Below are positions 33,914 to 42,375 of a stretch of 64,000 nucleotides of DNA, in pieces. How positions within the stretch are numbered: the first letter of the stretch is position 1; every line of letters begins with the position of its first letter. The notes under the pieces are model-generated. The model was not told the DNA's origin and ran no database searches. It worked only from the letters and a program-made list of their open reading frames with translations. Both the position numbers and the translations under genes were made by a program. This DNA comes from Anaerolineaceae bacterium (GTDB lineage: Bacteria; Chloroflexota; Anaerolineae; Anaerolineales; Anaerolineaceae): NCBI GenBank assembly GCA_012839565.1, contig DUMZ01000020.1, forward strand, positions 1 to 64,000, in the 5' to 3' direction.

Positions 33914-35037
33914 GCCTGTTGGTTTTGCTGCTTTTTTGTGTGCCGGTTTATGTGGTTTTCCGGCTGGCGCGGTTCAAGGTGAACTGGGCGAATGTGTTGA
34001 TTCTGGCGCTTATCCTGGCGGGGTTTTTGGGCCTGGCGGTGTGGCTTGCAAGACCCTGGATTTTATTCGCCGGTGGCGGGCTGACACTTTTCTTCTTTGT
34101 GCTATTTTATGACGATGAGCCATTCCGCATCGAACTGCGCTGGCTTTTGCCTGTTTTGCTGATAACGCCCTGCTTTGCCTTGCTGTTACCGTTGCGCTTT
34201 GCTTTTGGCGCGAGCTTTTTATTCGCGCTGTTTTTGATTTGGGCATGGAAACGCGCGCTCACCTGGCCAGGCGCGCTTCTGGTAGCGCTTCTCTTTGTCG
34301 CTTTGAGTTTTGTAAGCCCGTTTTATTTGCAGATTATCCTGAGCGGTCTTAGTTTTATCGCGCTGGATGGTTTGATGTATTCCATCCAAAAGCATTTTGA
34401 CATTAACTCGCGGGCTTTTCAGCAGAGTTTGCTGAGCAGTCATTATCAGGAAGTCAAAGAAATTTACTTACAGATGCGCAGCTGGCGACATGATTATCAC
34501 AATCATTTGCAGAGTTTCAAGGCTTATTTGGCGCAAGGGCAGATTAAGGAACTGGGCAAGCATCTCAACGAGCTGGAGGCGGAGCTGGACAGCATTGACA
34601 CGCTGGTCAATTCCGGAAACGCGATGGTGGATGCCATTCTCAACAGCAAACTGAGTTTGGCGAAAAAACATGGCATTGACCTGAACGTTAAGGTCGCGGT
34701 GCTGGCGGATTTACCCATCAGCGATGTGGATTTATGTGTGATTTTGGGGAATTTGCTGGATAACGCGATTGAGGCTTGCCGGCAAATTGAGCAGGGGGAG
34801 CGTTGGTTGCGCGTTTATTTTGACACGCGGGGTGAGCAGCTTTATTTGTCGATACAAAACGCGGCGAAAGAAATCCTGAATTTTAATGAACGTCACTATA
34901 TCAGCACCAAGCGGGGCGACCATGGTTTGGGGCTTAAGCGGGTGAAACTGCTGCTGGAAAAGTATCAGGGCTTTTTGAACCTGCAAAACGAGCCGGGCAT
35001 CTTTGCTGCTGAGGTTTCGGTTCCTTTGGGGCATTAA
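33910..35037 (+). CDS. GHKL sensor histidine kinase, AgrC-like
   Basis: A 375-aa kinase. Six or so TM spans fill residues 1-165 without an external domain, as in AgrC-type peptide receptors. The phosphoacceptor is His194 in RSWRHDYHNHL. The GHKL ATPase follows with ILGNLLDNAIEAC (N-box) and HGLGLKRVKLLLEKY (G-box). It is coupled to the LytTR regulator by a 4-bp overlap. The layout suggests that it senses a peptide or membrane signal; no pheromone precursor gene was found in the window. Confidence 0.9.
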   Translation: MSLLVLLLFCVPVYVVFRLARFKVNWANVLILALILAGFLGLAVWLARPWILFAGGGLTLFFFVLFYDDEPFRIELRWLLPVLLITPCFALLLPLRFAFGASFLFALFLIWAWKRALTWPGALLVALLFVALSFVSPFYLQIILSGLSFIALDGLMYSIQKHFDINSRAFQQSLLSSHYQEVKEIYLQMRSWRHDYHNHLQSFKAYLAQGQIKELGKHLNELEAELDSIDTLVNSGNAMVDAILNSKLSLAKKHGIDLNVKVAVLADLPISDVDLCVILGNLLDNAIEACRQIEQGERWLRVYFDTRGEQLYLSIQNAAKEILNFNERHYISTKRGDHGLGLKRVKLLLEKYQGFLNLQNEPGIFAAEVSVPLGH

Positions 35038-35060
35038 TAACATTAGCAAAATCTGCTCTG

Positions 35061-35220
35061 TGGGACGCTGGGGGAAAAATAAATGTTCCTTCATGGTCTC
35101 CTGACCATGACAGGCACGTGGTCAGGAGACCACGTGCGAACAAGTGCAAACGTGTATCTGCACGGCGGGACGCCGGCAGGAGGAATAAGAACGCTCGCCC
35201 CGGCGTCCCGCCGCGGGCAT
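35061..35220. repeat. Repeat cluster: A, A', B, B' between the kinase and ABC genes
   Basis: Family A at 35085-35109 (GTTCC, 2 nt, CATGGTC-TCCT-GACCATG) and in inverted form at 35115-35141. Family B at 35157-35182 and inverted at 35194-35220. A degenerate B core starts at 35061. This fills most of the 335-bp gap 35038-35373; the rest holds the LytTR-type sites and a promoter. Confidence 0.8.
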
Positions 35221-35276
35221 GACAAAAAATCATACAAAATCCCCATATAAACTCCAAAGAAACCCCACCAACAACC

Positions 35277-35307
35277 TTTCACGTCAGAAAAACGACATTT
35301 CACGACA
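35277..35307 (+). promoter_or_regulatory. Putative LytTR binding sites: two direct repeats, 21-bp period
   Basis: TTTCACGTCA at 35277-35286 and TTTCACGACA at 35298-35307. The 21-bp spacing is two helical turns, the arrangement of AgrA/LytTR sites. A TATTCT -10 candidate at 35336-35341 puts the pair just upstream of the -35 region, a class II activator position. Confidence 0.65.
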
Positions 35308-35373
35308 AAAGCGCGAAATCAGCAAAAAGATTTGTTATTCTATGCTTGTTGGATAACTCGGAAAAGGTGAACT

Positions 35374-37164
35374 ATGAAACATCTCTGGAAAAACTTCACA
35401 TTTTTATGCGGCGAGTGGCGAAAATTGCCCATTAAAAAAACCGCATGGCTGTATTTTTTCTTGTATTTCTTATTTGGTAGCGTGGTCGCGGTGCTGGCGG
35501 TGCTTGTGCCATCGCGAGCGGTGGTCTCTTTACAAAATTTTGAGACTTTTCTGCCCTTTTTAGGATTAGTAGCCGCATTAGGTATTGCGCTGTTTCTGCA
35601 AAATATTCTGCAAAATGAAACTTATATGCTCAGTTTTCTTTTTCGCCTCCTTGAAGCTTATCCCGCTGCAATGAAGCCCATGCTGTTACCCGCCGAGCAA
35701 ATGGAAGGCCCCAAAGGCAAAGAACAGCGCAATTACATCTCTGCTGCGGTCTATTGGGGTAACGAACTTGGGGTGGAAGGTTTCATGACGAATATACGGG
35801 ATATTGTTGCAAATCTCATCAACACCTTGATATACATTCTGCTTTCAGCACGCTTGGAATGGAAATGGCTGCCTCTGATCCTCTTACCTGCTGTCGGGCA
35901 AGGCATTATGTCACTCATTTTTATGAAGCAGATAAATGAGAAAAATCAGGAACGTCAAAATCTTTGGGCTGAAGGCCATTACATGCAAAGCATCGCGCTG
36001 AAAAATGAGGCGGCAAAAGATGTCAGACTGTACCCCATCGTGGATATTTTTAAGAAAAAGTACCTGGACTTGCGCAAGCGTTGGCATGTGTATGTGAGCG
36101 GAAAACAATATCGGCTTTTCGCTGCGGATGCAAGTTTTTGGCTGTTAAGCATCGCGCGCGATGTGATTGCCTTTATCGTCCTTTTTCGACGTGTTCAGGC
36201 GGGCATGCCTGTATCCGATTTTGTGCTCTATATGGGCGTTATCTTGGGCATAAGTGCTTATGTGAGTGGGATATTTAATAAAATCGCACTTTTGTTTCAA
36301 AACAACTTTGTTGTTACGCACTTTCGCGAGGCGATGCAACAGCCGGAATATGACCAAACCGGCACGCCAGGTTTGGTTCCTCAAGGTTTGGGTACGATTC
36401 GCTTTGAGAATGTCTCTTACTCCTATTCAAGTGAGGATGAGAATACAAAATGGGCGCTAAAAAATATCAACCTGACGATTAAACCTGGTGAGAAAATCGC
36501 TTTGGTTGGCGAAAATGGCGCGGGCAAAACAACGCTGGTCAAACTTGCCACGGGCATCTTCACACCAACGCGTGGCGAAATCTATTATGACGGTATCAAC
36601 GTGAAGGAATTCAAACCTACGGAACTTTACAAAAAAGTTGCCATGGTCTTTCAGAATGTGACTATCATCGCCACGACATTGGCGGAAAACATCACTTGCC
36701 AGCCCGAAAGCGAAATTGACTATGAACGCCTGAAATGGGCAATTGAAAAAGCCGGCTTGAGCGAGGTTGTGGCACGATTGAGCGAAGGTGTGCACAGTCA
36801 ACTGACGACTTATTTACACAAAGACGGGGTGAACTTGTCGGGTGGCGAAAACCAGCGTTTGATGCTGGCGCGTGCCTTGTATAAGGGCGGCGACATCCTT
36901 ATTCTAGACGAGCCTACAGCGGCACTGGACCCGTTGGCTGAAGCTGCATTGTACGAAAGATATCATGAATTGGCCGAAAACCAAACAGCTGTTTTTATCT
37001 CGCATCGGCTTTCTTCAACCCAGTTTTGTGATCGGGTGGTCTTTTTGAAGGAAGGCGAAATCGTTGAAACCGGCACGCACGCGTCGTTAATGGAAGCCAA
37101 AGGCGCTTATCAACATATGTTCCACGAACAGGCCAAGTACTATCAAACGGAGGCGGCATTATGA
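35374..37164 (+). CDS. ABC half-transporter 1 (fused membrane and ATPase domains)
   Basis: A 596-aa exporter. TM region 1-310, with polar loops and about 6 spans; the ATPase follows with Walker A GENGAGKTT, signature LSGGENQRLMLARAL, Walker B ILILDEPTAALDP and the H-loop FISHRLSS. The motifs are intact. It overlaps the second half-transporter by 4 bp, so the active form is probably a heterodimer. No peptidase domain is present. AAAGGTG precedes ATG 35374. It lies next to a LytTR/GHKL system and probable LytTR sites, so a peptide or lipid exporter under quorum-like control is plausible (inference). Confidence 0.92.
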   Translation: MKHLWKNFTFLCGEWRKLPIKKTAWLYFFLYFLFGSVVAVLAVLVPSRAVVSLQNFETFLPFLGLVAALGIALFLQNILQNETYMLSFLFRLLEAYPAAMKPMLLPAEQMEGPKGKEQRNYISAAVYWGNELGVEGFMTNIRDIVANLINTLIYILLSARLEWKWLPLILLPAVGQGIMSLIFMKQINEKNQERQNLWAEGHYMQSIALKNEAAKDVRLYPIVDIFKKKYLDLRKRWHVYVSGKQYRLFAADASFWLLSIARDVIAFIVLFRRVQAGMPVSDFVLYMGVILGISAYVSGIFNKIALLFQNNFVVTHFREAMQQPEYDQTGTPGLVPQGLGTIRFENVSYSYSSEDENTKWALKNINLTIKPGEKIALVGENGAGKTTLVKLATGIFTPTRGEIYYDGINVKEFKPTELYKKVAMVFQNVTIIATTLAENITCQPESEIDYERLKWAIEKAGLSEVVARLSEGVHSQLTTYLHKDGVNLSGGENQRLMLARALYKGGDILILDEPTAALDPLAEAALYERYHELAENQTAVFISHRLSSTQFCDRVVFLKEGEIVETGTHASLMEAKGAYQHMFHEQAKYYQTEAAL

Positions 37165-39071
37165 GCCAGGCAGAAAAAGTAAACAAAGCAAGCAAAAAAG
37201 ACGAACGCAAAAAGGCGTGGCAAACCCTGCTGTGGGTTCTCAGGGAAGTTCATACTCTCAAGCGATCTTACACGCCATTGGTACTCATCAACACCTTGCT
37301 GAACTTAGCCACCATCTACGTACCGATACTGCTCATCGCGCCGGTTTTGGAAGGTTTTATCAGCAAAAACTGGCAAAAGGCATGGACCTGGGGCTTGACC
37401 CTGGTGGGGCTAAGCATCGCCTTGAATTTACTTAAAGATTTTTTAAGTCGTTATCTAAAAATTCAAGGCAGTGATTTGCATGAGGCTTTTTCGGCTAAAA
37501 TACACGAAAAACCGATGACTCTCGACTATCCCAGTTCGCAGGACAACGATGCCAAGAATGCGTTTCAGCGCGCGTTTCAGTCCATGAACTATGAAGGTTA
37601 TTTTAATGAGTTTATCGGGCAACTCTTTACGCTTTTGGGTGATTTGCTAAGCCTTATCACATCCGTGTCGCTAAGCGCGGTACTGTTGCTTTCTTCTCCA
37701 AAAACTGAGGGATGGCTTTCTGTCATCGCGCAACCTTGGCTGGCAACGACGGTGACGGTTGGCTTGGTTATTTTGCTGTCGTTGCTTACAAAGAAAAGCA
37801 ATGACCAGCTTGCCATCCAGCGCAAACGCTATCACGATGAGCATATCACTGTTGAAACGGATCTCAATTACATTGTGATGCAAGTTTTGCTTTCACACGG
37901 GAACTACGCGCTATATCAGGTCTACAACATGATTCCGATGATTGCTGCCTGGTACAAAGAAAAAAGCAAAGCCTTGACAGACTTTCTCTTAAAAGCCAAC
38001 ATAATAATAAAAAGAGAAATATTGAATAAAGATATCAGTGGTTTTGTTTTTACGCTGATGGCGTGGTTTGTTGCTGGTGTTAAAGTAATGACTAACGCAG
38101 TGCCCCTGGCGATGGTGGTGACCTATGCCAACAGTCTTATACAGGTCAGCAAGTCGTGGCTGAGTTTTAGCGAAAATTTGGCTACGATAACGCGCCGTGT
38201 GCCTTACTATCAGGATATTCAAAATTACATGGCGAAGGAAAACGCGCTGGAAACTGGTACGATTCCGGTTGAAAAACGACGCGACCACGAAGTTTTGCTG
38301 ACCATGGAAAACGTTAGCTTCAAATATCCCGGTTCGGACAAGTGGGCTTTGCGCAATGTGAACGTGACCCTGGACATGAAAAAGCGCCACGCGGTGGTGG
38401 GTCTGAACGGCGCGGGCAAAACAACTTTTGTCTTGCTTTTGTGCCGGCTGTATGACCCAACCGAAGGGCGTATCTTGCTGAATGGTGTGGATATTCGCAA
38501 ATACAATTATCAGGAATATTTGCGACTCTTCTCGGCGGTATTCCAGGATTTTCAGCTTTTCGCTTTTCCGGTGGCGGAAAATGTGGCTTGCGACGTGGAT
38601 TATGACGAGGCCCGTGTGCGCGCTTGTTTGGAGATGGCGGGATTCAGTGAACGTCTGGCGGAACTCGAAGAAGAAGGCAAAGGTTTGGAAACGGAAGTAG
38701 CTTCCTTCCTTGGTGGTGTGATGCATTTTAGCGGGGGTGAACAGCAGAAAATGGCTATCGCGCGGGCTTTGTATAATCAGGGCTCGGTGATGATACTCGA
38801 TGAACCCACTGCCGCGCTGGACCCCATCAGCGAGGCGGATATTTACGCGCATCTGAACGAAATCATTGAAGAGAAAACGACTGTGTTTATCTCGCACCGT
38901 ATGTCATCTTGCCGTTTTTGTTCGGATATCATCGTGTTCAATGAAGGTGAAATCGTTGAGCGCGGAGAGCATAATTCGCTTTTGGCGCAGGGCGGTTTGT
39001 ATGCTGAGATGTGGGCCGCCCAGGCGAAGTATTATTTAGAGCAAGGGCATGTGAGTCTGGTGGAGGGCTAG
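37161..39071 (+). CDS. ABC half-transporter 2 (fused membrane and ATPase domains)
   Basis: A 636-aa partner of the gene upstream. The first 45 residues are basic; the TM region runs to about 365. The ATPase has Walker A GLNGAGKTT, signature FSGGEQQKMAIARAL, Walker B VMILDEPTAALDP and H-loop FISHRMSS. The signature region is FSGG instead of LSGG, a mild change. Starts by ATGA overlap. The pair is of the type that is often linked to bacteriocin or lantibiotic export and self-protection. A family A palindrome lies 17 bp after the stop. Confidence 0.92.
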   Translation: MSQAEKVNKASKKDERKKAWQTLLWVLREVHTLKRSYTPLVLINTLLNLATIYVPILLIAPVLEGFISKNWQKAWTWGLTLVGLSIALNLLKDFLSRYLKIQGSDLHEAFSAKIHEKPMTLDYPSSQDNDAKNAFQRAFQSMNYEGYFNEFIGQLFTLLGDLLSLITSVSLSAVLLLSSPKTEGWLSVIAQPWLATTVTVGLVILLSLLTKKSNDQLAIQRKRYHDEHITVETDLNYIVMQVLLSHGNYALYQVYNMIPMIAAWYKEKSKALTDFLLKANIIIKREILNKDISGFVFTLMAWFVAGVKVMTNAVPLAMVVTYANSLIQVSKSWLSFSENLATITRRVPYYQDIQNYMAKENALETGTIPVEKRRDHEVLLTMENVSFKYPGSDKWALRNVNVTLDMKKRHAVVGLNGAGKTTFVLLLCRLYDPTEGRILLNGVDIRKYNYQEYLRLFSAVFQDFQLFAFPVAENVACDVDYDEARVRACLEMAGFSERLAELEEEGKGLETEVASFLGGVMHFSGGEQQKMAIARALYNQGSVMILDEPTAALDPISEADIYAHLNEIIEEKTTVFISHRMSSCRFCSDIIVFNEGEIVERGEHNSLLAQGGLYAEMWAAQAKYYLEQGHVSLVEG

Positions 39072-39088
39072 CGGGTTTATGTTTTAGG

Positions 39089-39113
39089 GTTCGTACATGG
39101 TCTCCTGACCATG
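39089..39113. repeat. Family A intergenic palindrome
   Basis: GTTCG, 2 nt, then CATGGTC-TCCT-GACCATG. Same consensus as at 16566; end of the ABC operon. Confidence 0.8.
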
Positions 39114-39226
39114 TCCATTGCGAGTGAGCGTTGCAGAAAAGCCAGTTTCAGTTCAGGGTGTAAGCGTCAAGTGCTAGTATAATGAAGCTGACGAACTTTA
39201 TATCCTGATACGTTGGAGAAAGGTTT

Positions 39227-39586
39227 ATGAAACGAAAAGAGAAGCTGGTGAGTCAAATCAACTGTGATAATTGCGGGGCGCCACTGCAGCCGAAGTGGGG
39301 CGAGCAGGTGCATACTTGCCCATTTTGCAAGTCGGTACAGCATTTGGCTATTGACTGGAAAGACGCCAACGCGGAGAAAGGCACGTCTTTTTCTGTCGCG
39401 CAAAGCGGAACTGTTTCGTCAAGCGATACTAAGGGAGCGCCAAAACCGCAGGGAAAAGACCCCCTCTCAATCGTGATGAAGGTTTTGTTTTTCATTGTCT
39501 TTTTCATTATCCTGTCGCTAATCTTATACACAGCGCTTAGGATGTTCGGTTTGGGTCCGTTTCAGGGGGGCTTTCCCCAGTTTTAG
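39227..39586 (+). CDS. Zinc-ribbon membrane protein
   Basis: A 119-aa small protein. INCDNCGAPLQPKWGEQVHTCPFC gives a C-x2-C ... C-x2-C zinc ribbon at residues 10-33; a polar linker follows and one TM span (VLFFIVFFIILSLILY) lies at about 85-105. Topology: the ribbon is cytoplasmic by the N-terminal location. Function unknown. GGAGAAAGG precedes ATG 39227 and TATAAT lies at 39178-39183. Convergent with no gene; next gene is tilS. Confidence 0.75.
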   Translation: MKRKEKLVSQINCDNCGAPLQPKWGEQVHTCPFCKSVQHLAIDWKDANAEKGTSFSVAQSGTVSSSDTKGAPKPQGKDPLSIVMKVLFFIVFFIILSLILYTALRMFGLGPFQGGFPQF

Positions 39587-39663
39587 GAAGGTCAGCTTTT
39601 AGCCCGGAAATATCCACGAATAGAAAACGATATCTCGCACGTCGCGCGTGCTATAATTTCGCC

Positions 39664-41103
39664 ATGCTTAAGCAACGCATTTTAGATACCCTGTTTGGGG
39701 CATTTAGCGAAGAAGAGCCCTTCAACCCGGAAAAAGCGCTTGTGCTGGCGGTGTCGGGTGGGGTGGATAGCCTGACTTTGGTGCACGCCTTGCGCGATTC
39801 GGGATTGAAGCTGATTGTGGCGCATTTAGACCATGCCTTGCGCGATGTCTCCGCGCAGCAAGCCCAGACGCTGGGCGAGATGATGGCACGCTGGGGGCTG
39901 CCCTACGTAAGCCAACGCACAGATGTGACGGCTTTTGCCCAGGCAGAAAAGCTGGGCGTTGAAGAAGCCGCGCGGATTTGCCGTTACCGGTTCTTGTTTG
40001 AAGTCGCGCGCGCACACGATGCTCAGGCGCTTGTTTTGGGGCATAATGCCGATGACCAGGTGGAAACGGTTTTGATGCACTTCATGCGTGGCGCGGGAAT
40101 GGCAGGGCTGGCGGGCATGGCAAGGCGGAGCGTTTTGCCCCAGTTTGATGCCAAAATTCCCCTGTTGCGCCCGCTGCTTGGCATCAGTCGTGCAGAAATT
40201 GAACAATATGCCCAGCAGCATCAGCTTGAAGTGCTTCTCGATGAAACCAACGTTGAACCTGTTTATTACCGCAATCAACTGCGCTTAAGTCTCATCCCCG
40301 AGATGGAAAGGCTTAACCCGGGCTTTAAACAGAGTGTGTTGCGGGCTGCGGAAGTTTTACGCGTGGATAACTTGCTGCTTGAAAAGCTTGAAGCGCAAGC
40401 TTTTAGGCAAGTTGTGGACTGGCAAAGCGAAAATGAGATTGTTCTAAACCGCGTAGCCTTTTTGCAGCTTGACCTGGCTTTGCAGCGACGTGTCGTTCGG
40501 CGCGGGCTGAACGCTTTGCGCCCGGTTAATCCTGATTTTGGCTTTGAAGACATCGAAAAAACACGCCAAGTCATCATCAACGGGCTTGGCGCGCAAGACT
40601 TGAGCCAGAAAACGCGGGCGGTGATGGTTGGGAATGCCTGTCATCTGCTTGAGCAAAGCGCTTTGCCGACGATATTGAGCATGCCACAACTTGATTCTGA
40701 CAGCACGCTTGAGCTTGGCGTTGGCGAGAGTGTTTTTCTCAACCCTGGCTGGCAACTCAGCGCCGAAATGATTAGCAAACAGGACTACGCAAAAATCTCA
40801 GACGCGGAAAAGAAAGACCCTCAACAAGCCTGGCTCAATCCTGCTGACATGGCATTGCCCTTGATTGTACGCGCGATGCAAACGGGCGAGCGCTGGGTGC
40901 CGCTGGGACTGGAGTGTGGCAGTCAGAAACTGAGCGATTTCTTCGTCAATAATAAAATTCCCCAGGCAGCCCGTGCCAAATGGCCTGTGGTGCTGAGTGG
41001 GGAATCGGTTGTTTGGGTCGTTGGCTTGCGTATCGCGCATGACTGGCGCTTGCAAGGCGACGAGAACGAGATTTTACATTTATCTTTAAAGCATAACGAC
41101 TAA
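39664..41103 (+). CDS. tilS: tRNA(Ile)-lysidine synthetase
   Basis: A 479-aa enzyme that converts C34 of the CAU-anticodon tRNA-Ile to lysidine. The PP-loop SGGVDS lies at 31-36 and the N-terminal domain is typical (HLDHALR, then GHNADDQVETV and MHFMRGAGMAGLAGM). The C-terminal tRNA-binding domain includes RAMQTGERWVPLG and the KLSDFFVNNKIP block. Full length. TATAAT at 39652-39657 is 6 nt before ATG, an apparent leaderless start. Essential housekeeping gene. Confidence 0.95.
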   Translation: MLKQRILDTLFGAFSEEEPFNPEKALVLAVSGGVDSLTLVHALRDSGLKLIVAHLDHALRDVSAQQAQTLGEMMARWGLPYVSQRTDVTAFAQAEKLGVEEAARICRYRFLFEVARAHDAQALVLGHNADDQVETVLMHFMRGAGMAGLAGMARRSVLPQFDAKIPLLRPLLGISRAEIEQYAQQHQLEVLLDETNVEPVYYRNQLRLSLIPEMERLNPGFKQSVLRAAEVLRVDNLLLEKLEAQAFRQVVDWQSENEIVLNRVAFLQLDLALQRRVVRRGLNALRPVNPDFGFEDIEKTRQVIINGLGAQDLSQKTRAVMVGNACHLLEQSALPTILSMPQLDSDSTLELGVGESVFLNPGWQLSAEMISKQDYAKISDAEKKDPQQAWLNPADMALPLIVRAMQTGERWVPLGLECGSQKLSDFFVNNKIPQAARAKWPVVLSGESVVWVVGLRIAHDWRLQGDENEILHLSLKHND

Positions 41104-41180
41104 AGCCAGTTTTGTAGAACAATTTTCTCTAAGACAATACAGTTTTCTGTGGCATTAATTGCCTGGGCGCGCATTAAAAT

Positions 41181-41350
41181 TCCCCCTATCCTGGGAGAGG
41201 GGGAGGGGTGTGGGCTTTATTACTAGTAAAATTTCAATCTATAAAGTTCACTTAATGACAAATTAATGGCAAACTGTTTGTAGTTTTTCCAAGAATATTC
41301 ACGAAAAAAACCCACCCCCTTTAATCCCCCTCCCAGGAGGGGGTGAATAA
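41181..41350. repeat. Two inverted family C repeats flanking 93 bp
   Basis: TCCCCCTATCCTGGGAGAGG starts the left arm at 41181; CCCACCCCCTTTAATCCCCC starts the right element at 41310, which ends AGGAGGGGG. Between lies A+T-rich sequence without a gene. Convergent position after tilS and the LCP gene. Confidence 0.7.
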
Positions 41351-41374
41351 GATACAATAAGCTATGACGCCAGT

Positions 41375-42340
41375 TTAGTTCGCGTCTAAGACCTCACGCA
41401 AAATACCCTTTATCTCTTCAAATTTCGGGAATAAAACCGACGCGCCACCTTCGGTAACGCCAGGCGTGACGTTGGTGTATTCAATGCGATACATGGTAAA
41501 GACGTTCTCATCAAAGTACTTGGACAAAGGCAGGGCGTAGATGATGAAATCGGCAAGTTCCATGTCGGTTTCAATGCTGCGTTTGACCGCGCGCAAGTTG
41601 CCAGGCAAATACCTGAGATGCGCGGGCTTGAGGGCTTTTTTGCCCATGGCTTTAATAACTTCCATCGCGCGGCGGTTGCGGTCGATATCGGACGAATTCA
41701 TACGCGCGCGCACATACCAAAACACTTCAGGCTGGGTCATGGTCACCGTGCCTGGTTCCACAACGCGCCAACCGCTGGCATCAAGATAGCTTGCGTCTTC
41801 CATGCGTTCGCTAACTTCAACATCAATGGGACCGAGCACATCCAGGATATGCTTAAAACCTTCGAAATCAGCCATCATGTAATGGTCGGGCCGAAAACCG
41901 AAATTCAGGGCGAAGGTATCACTCAGCAGTTGCCAGTCGCCGAAGGGGAAGGCGACGTTTAAACGTTGTTCGCCCAGTCCGGGAATAGTAACCCAAAGGT
42001 CGCGCGGGAAAGAGATGAGATTGACCTTGTTGGTCTTGGTGTTGAAGGCCATCAGCAGCATCACGTCGGTACGAAAGCCGATTTCGGGCTGATAGTCCGA
42101 GCCGAGCAGCAGAATCGTTTTGACGTGATTAGGCACGTTGATGCGCGTGGCTTCATTGGAAAGATAAGGGTCATCGAGATATTTATCGGGTGTAATCCAC
42201 AGGTTGGTCAAAAAACCAGGCTGGCCTTCGCGAATTTTATTCAGACTCACGCCAACCATCACGCCCAGTATCAAGAGTACCAGGACAATAAAAAAAGTTG
42301 AAAACGCGCAACCGCGTTTTTTGTTTGATTGCATTTTCAT
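41375..42340 (-). CDS. LCP (LytR-CpsA-Psr) family protein 1
   Basis: A 321-aa protein with one N-terminal TM anchor (about 10-30) and an extracellular LCP domain: TILLLGSDYQPEIGFRTDVMLLMAFN, then FPRDLWVTIPG and RNRRAMEVIKAMGKK. The Arg and Asp residues that bind pyrophosphate are present. LCP enzymes move undecaprenyl-linked glycopolymers to the cell wall; in a Chloroflexota-like host the acceptor is uncertain. AAAGGTG precedes ATG 42340. It follows a recombinase-like gene and a second LCP gene on the same strand. Confidence 0.88.
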   Translation of the reverse strand: MKMQSNKKRGCAFSTFFIVLVLLILGVMVGVSLNKIREGQPGFLTNLWITPDKYLDDPYLSNEATRINVPNHVKTILLLGSDYQPEIGFRTDVMLLMAFNTKTNKVNLISFPRDLWVTIPGLGEQRLNVAFPFGDWQLLSDTFALNFGFRPDHYMMADFEGFKHILDVLGPIDVEVSERMEDASYLDASGWRVVEPGTVTMTQPEVFWYVRARMNSSDIDRNRRAMEVIKAMGKKALKPAHLRYLPGNLRAVKRSIETDMELADFIIYALPLSKYFDENVFTMYRIEYTNVTPGVTEGGASVLFPKFEEIKGILREVLDAN

Positions 42341-42375
42341 AGAAACACCTTTAATATTTGGCGTTTAGCCCATGC

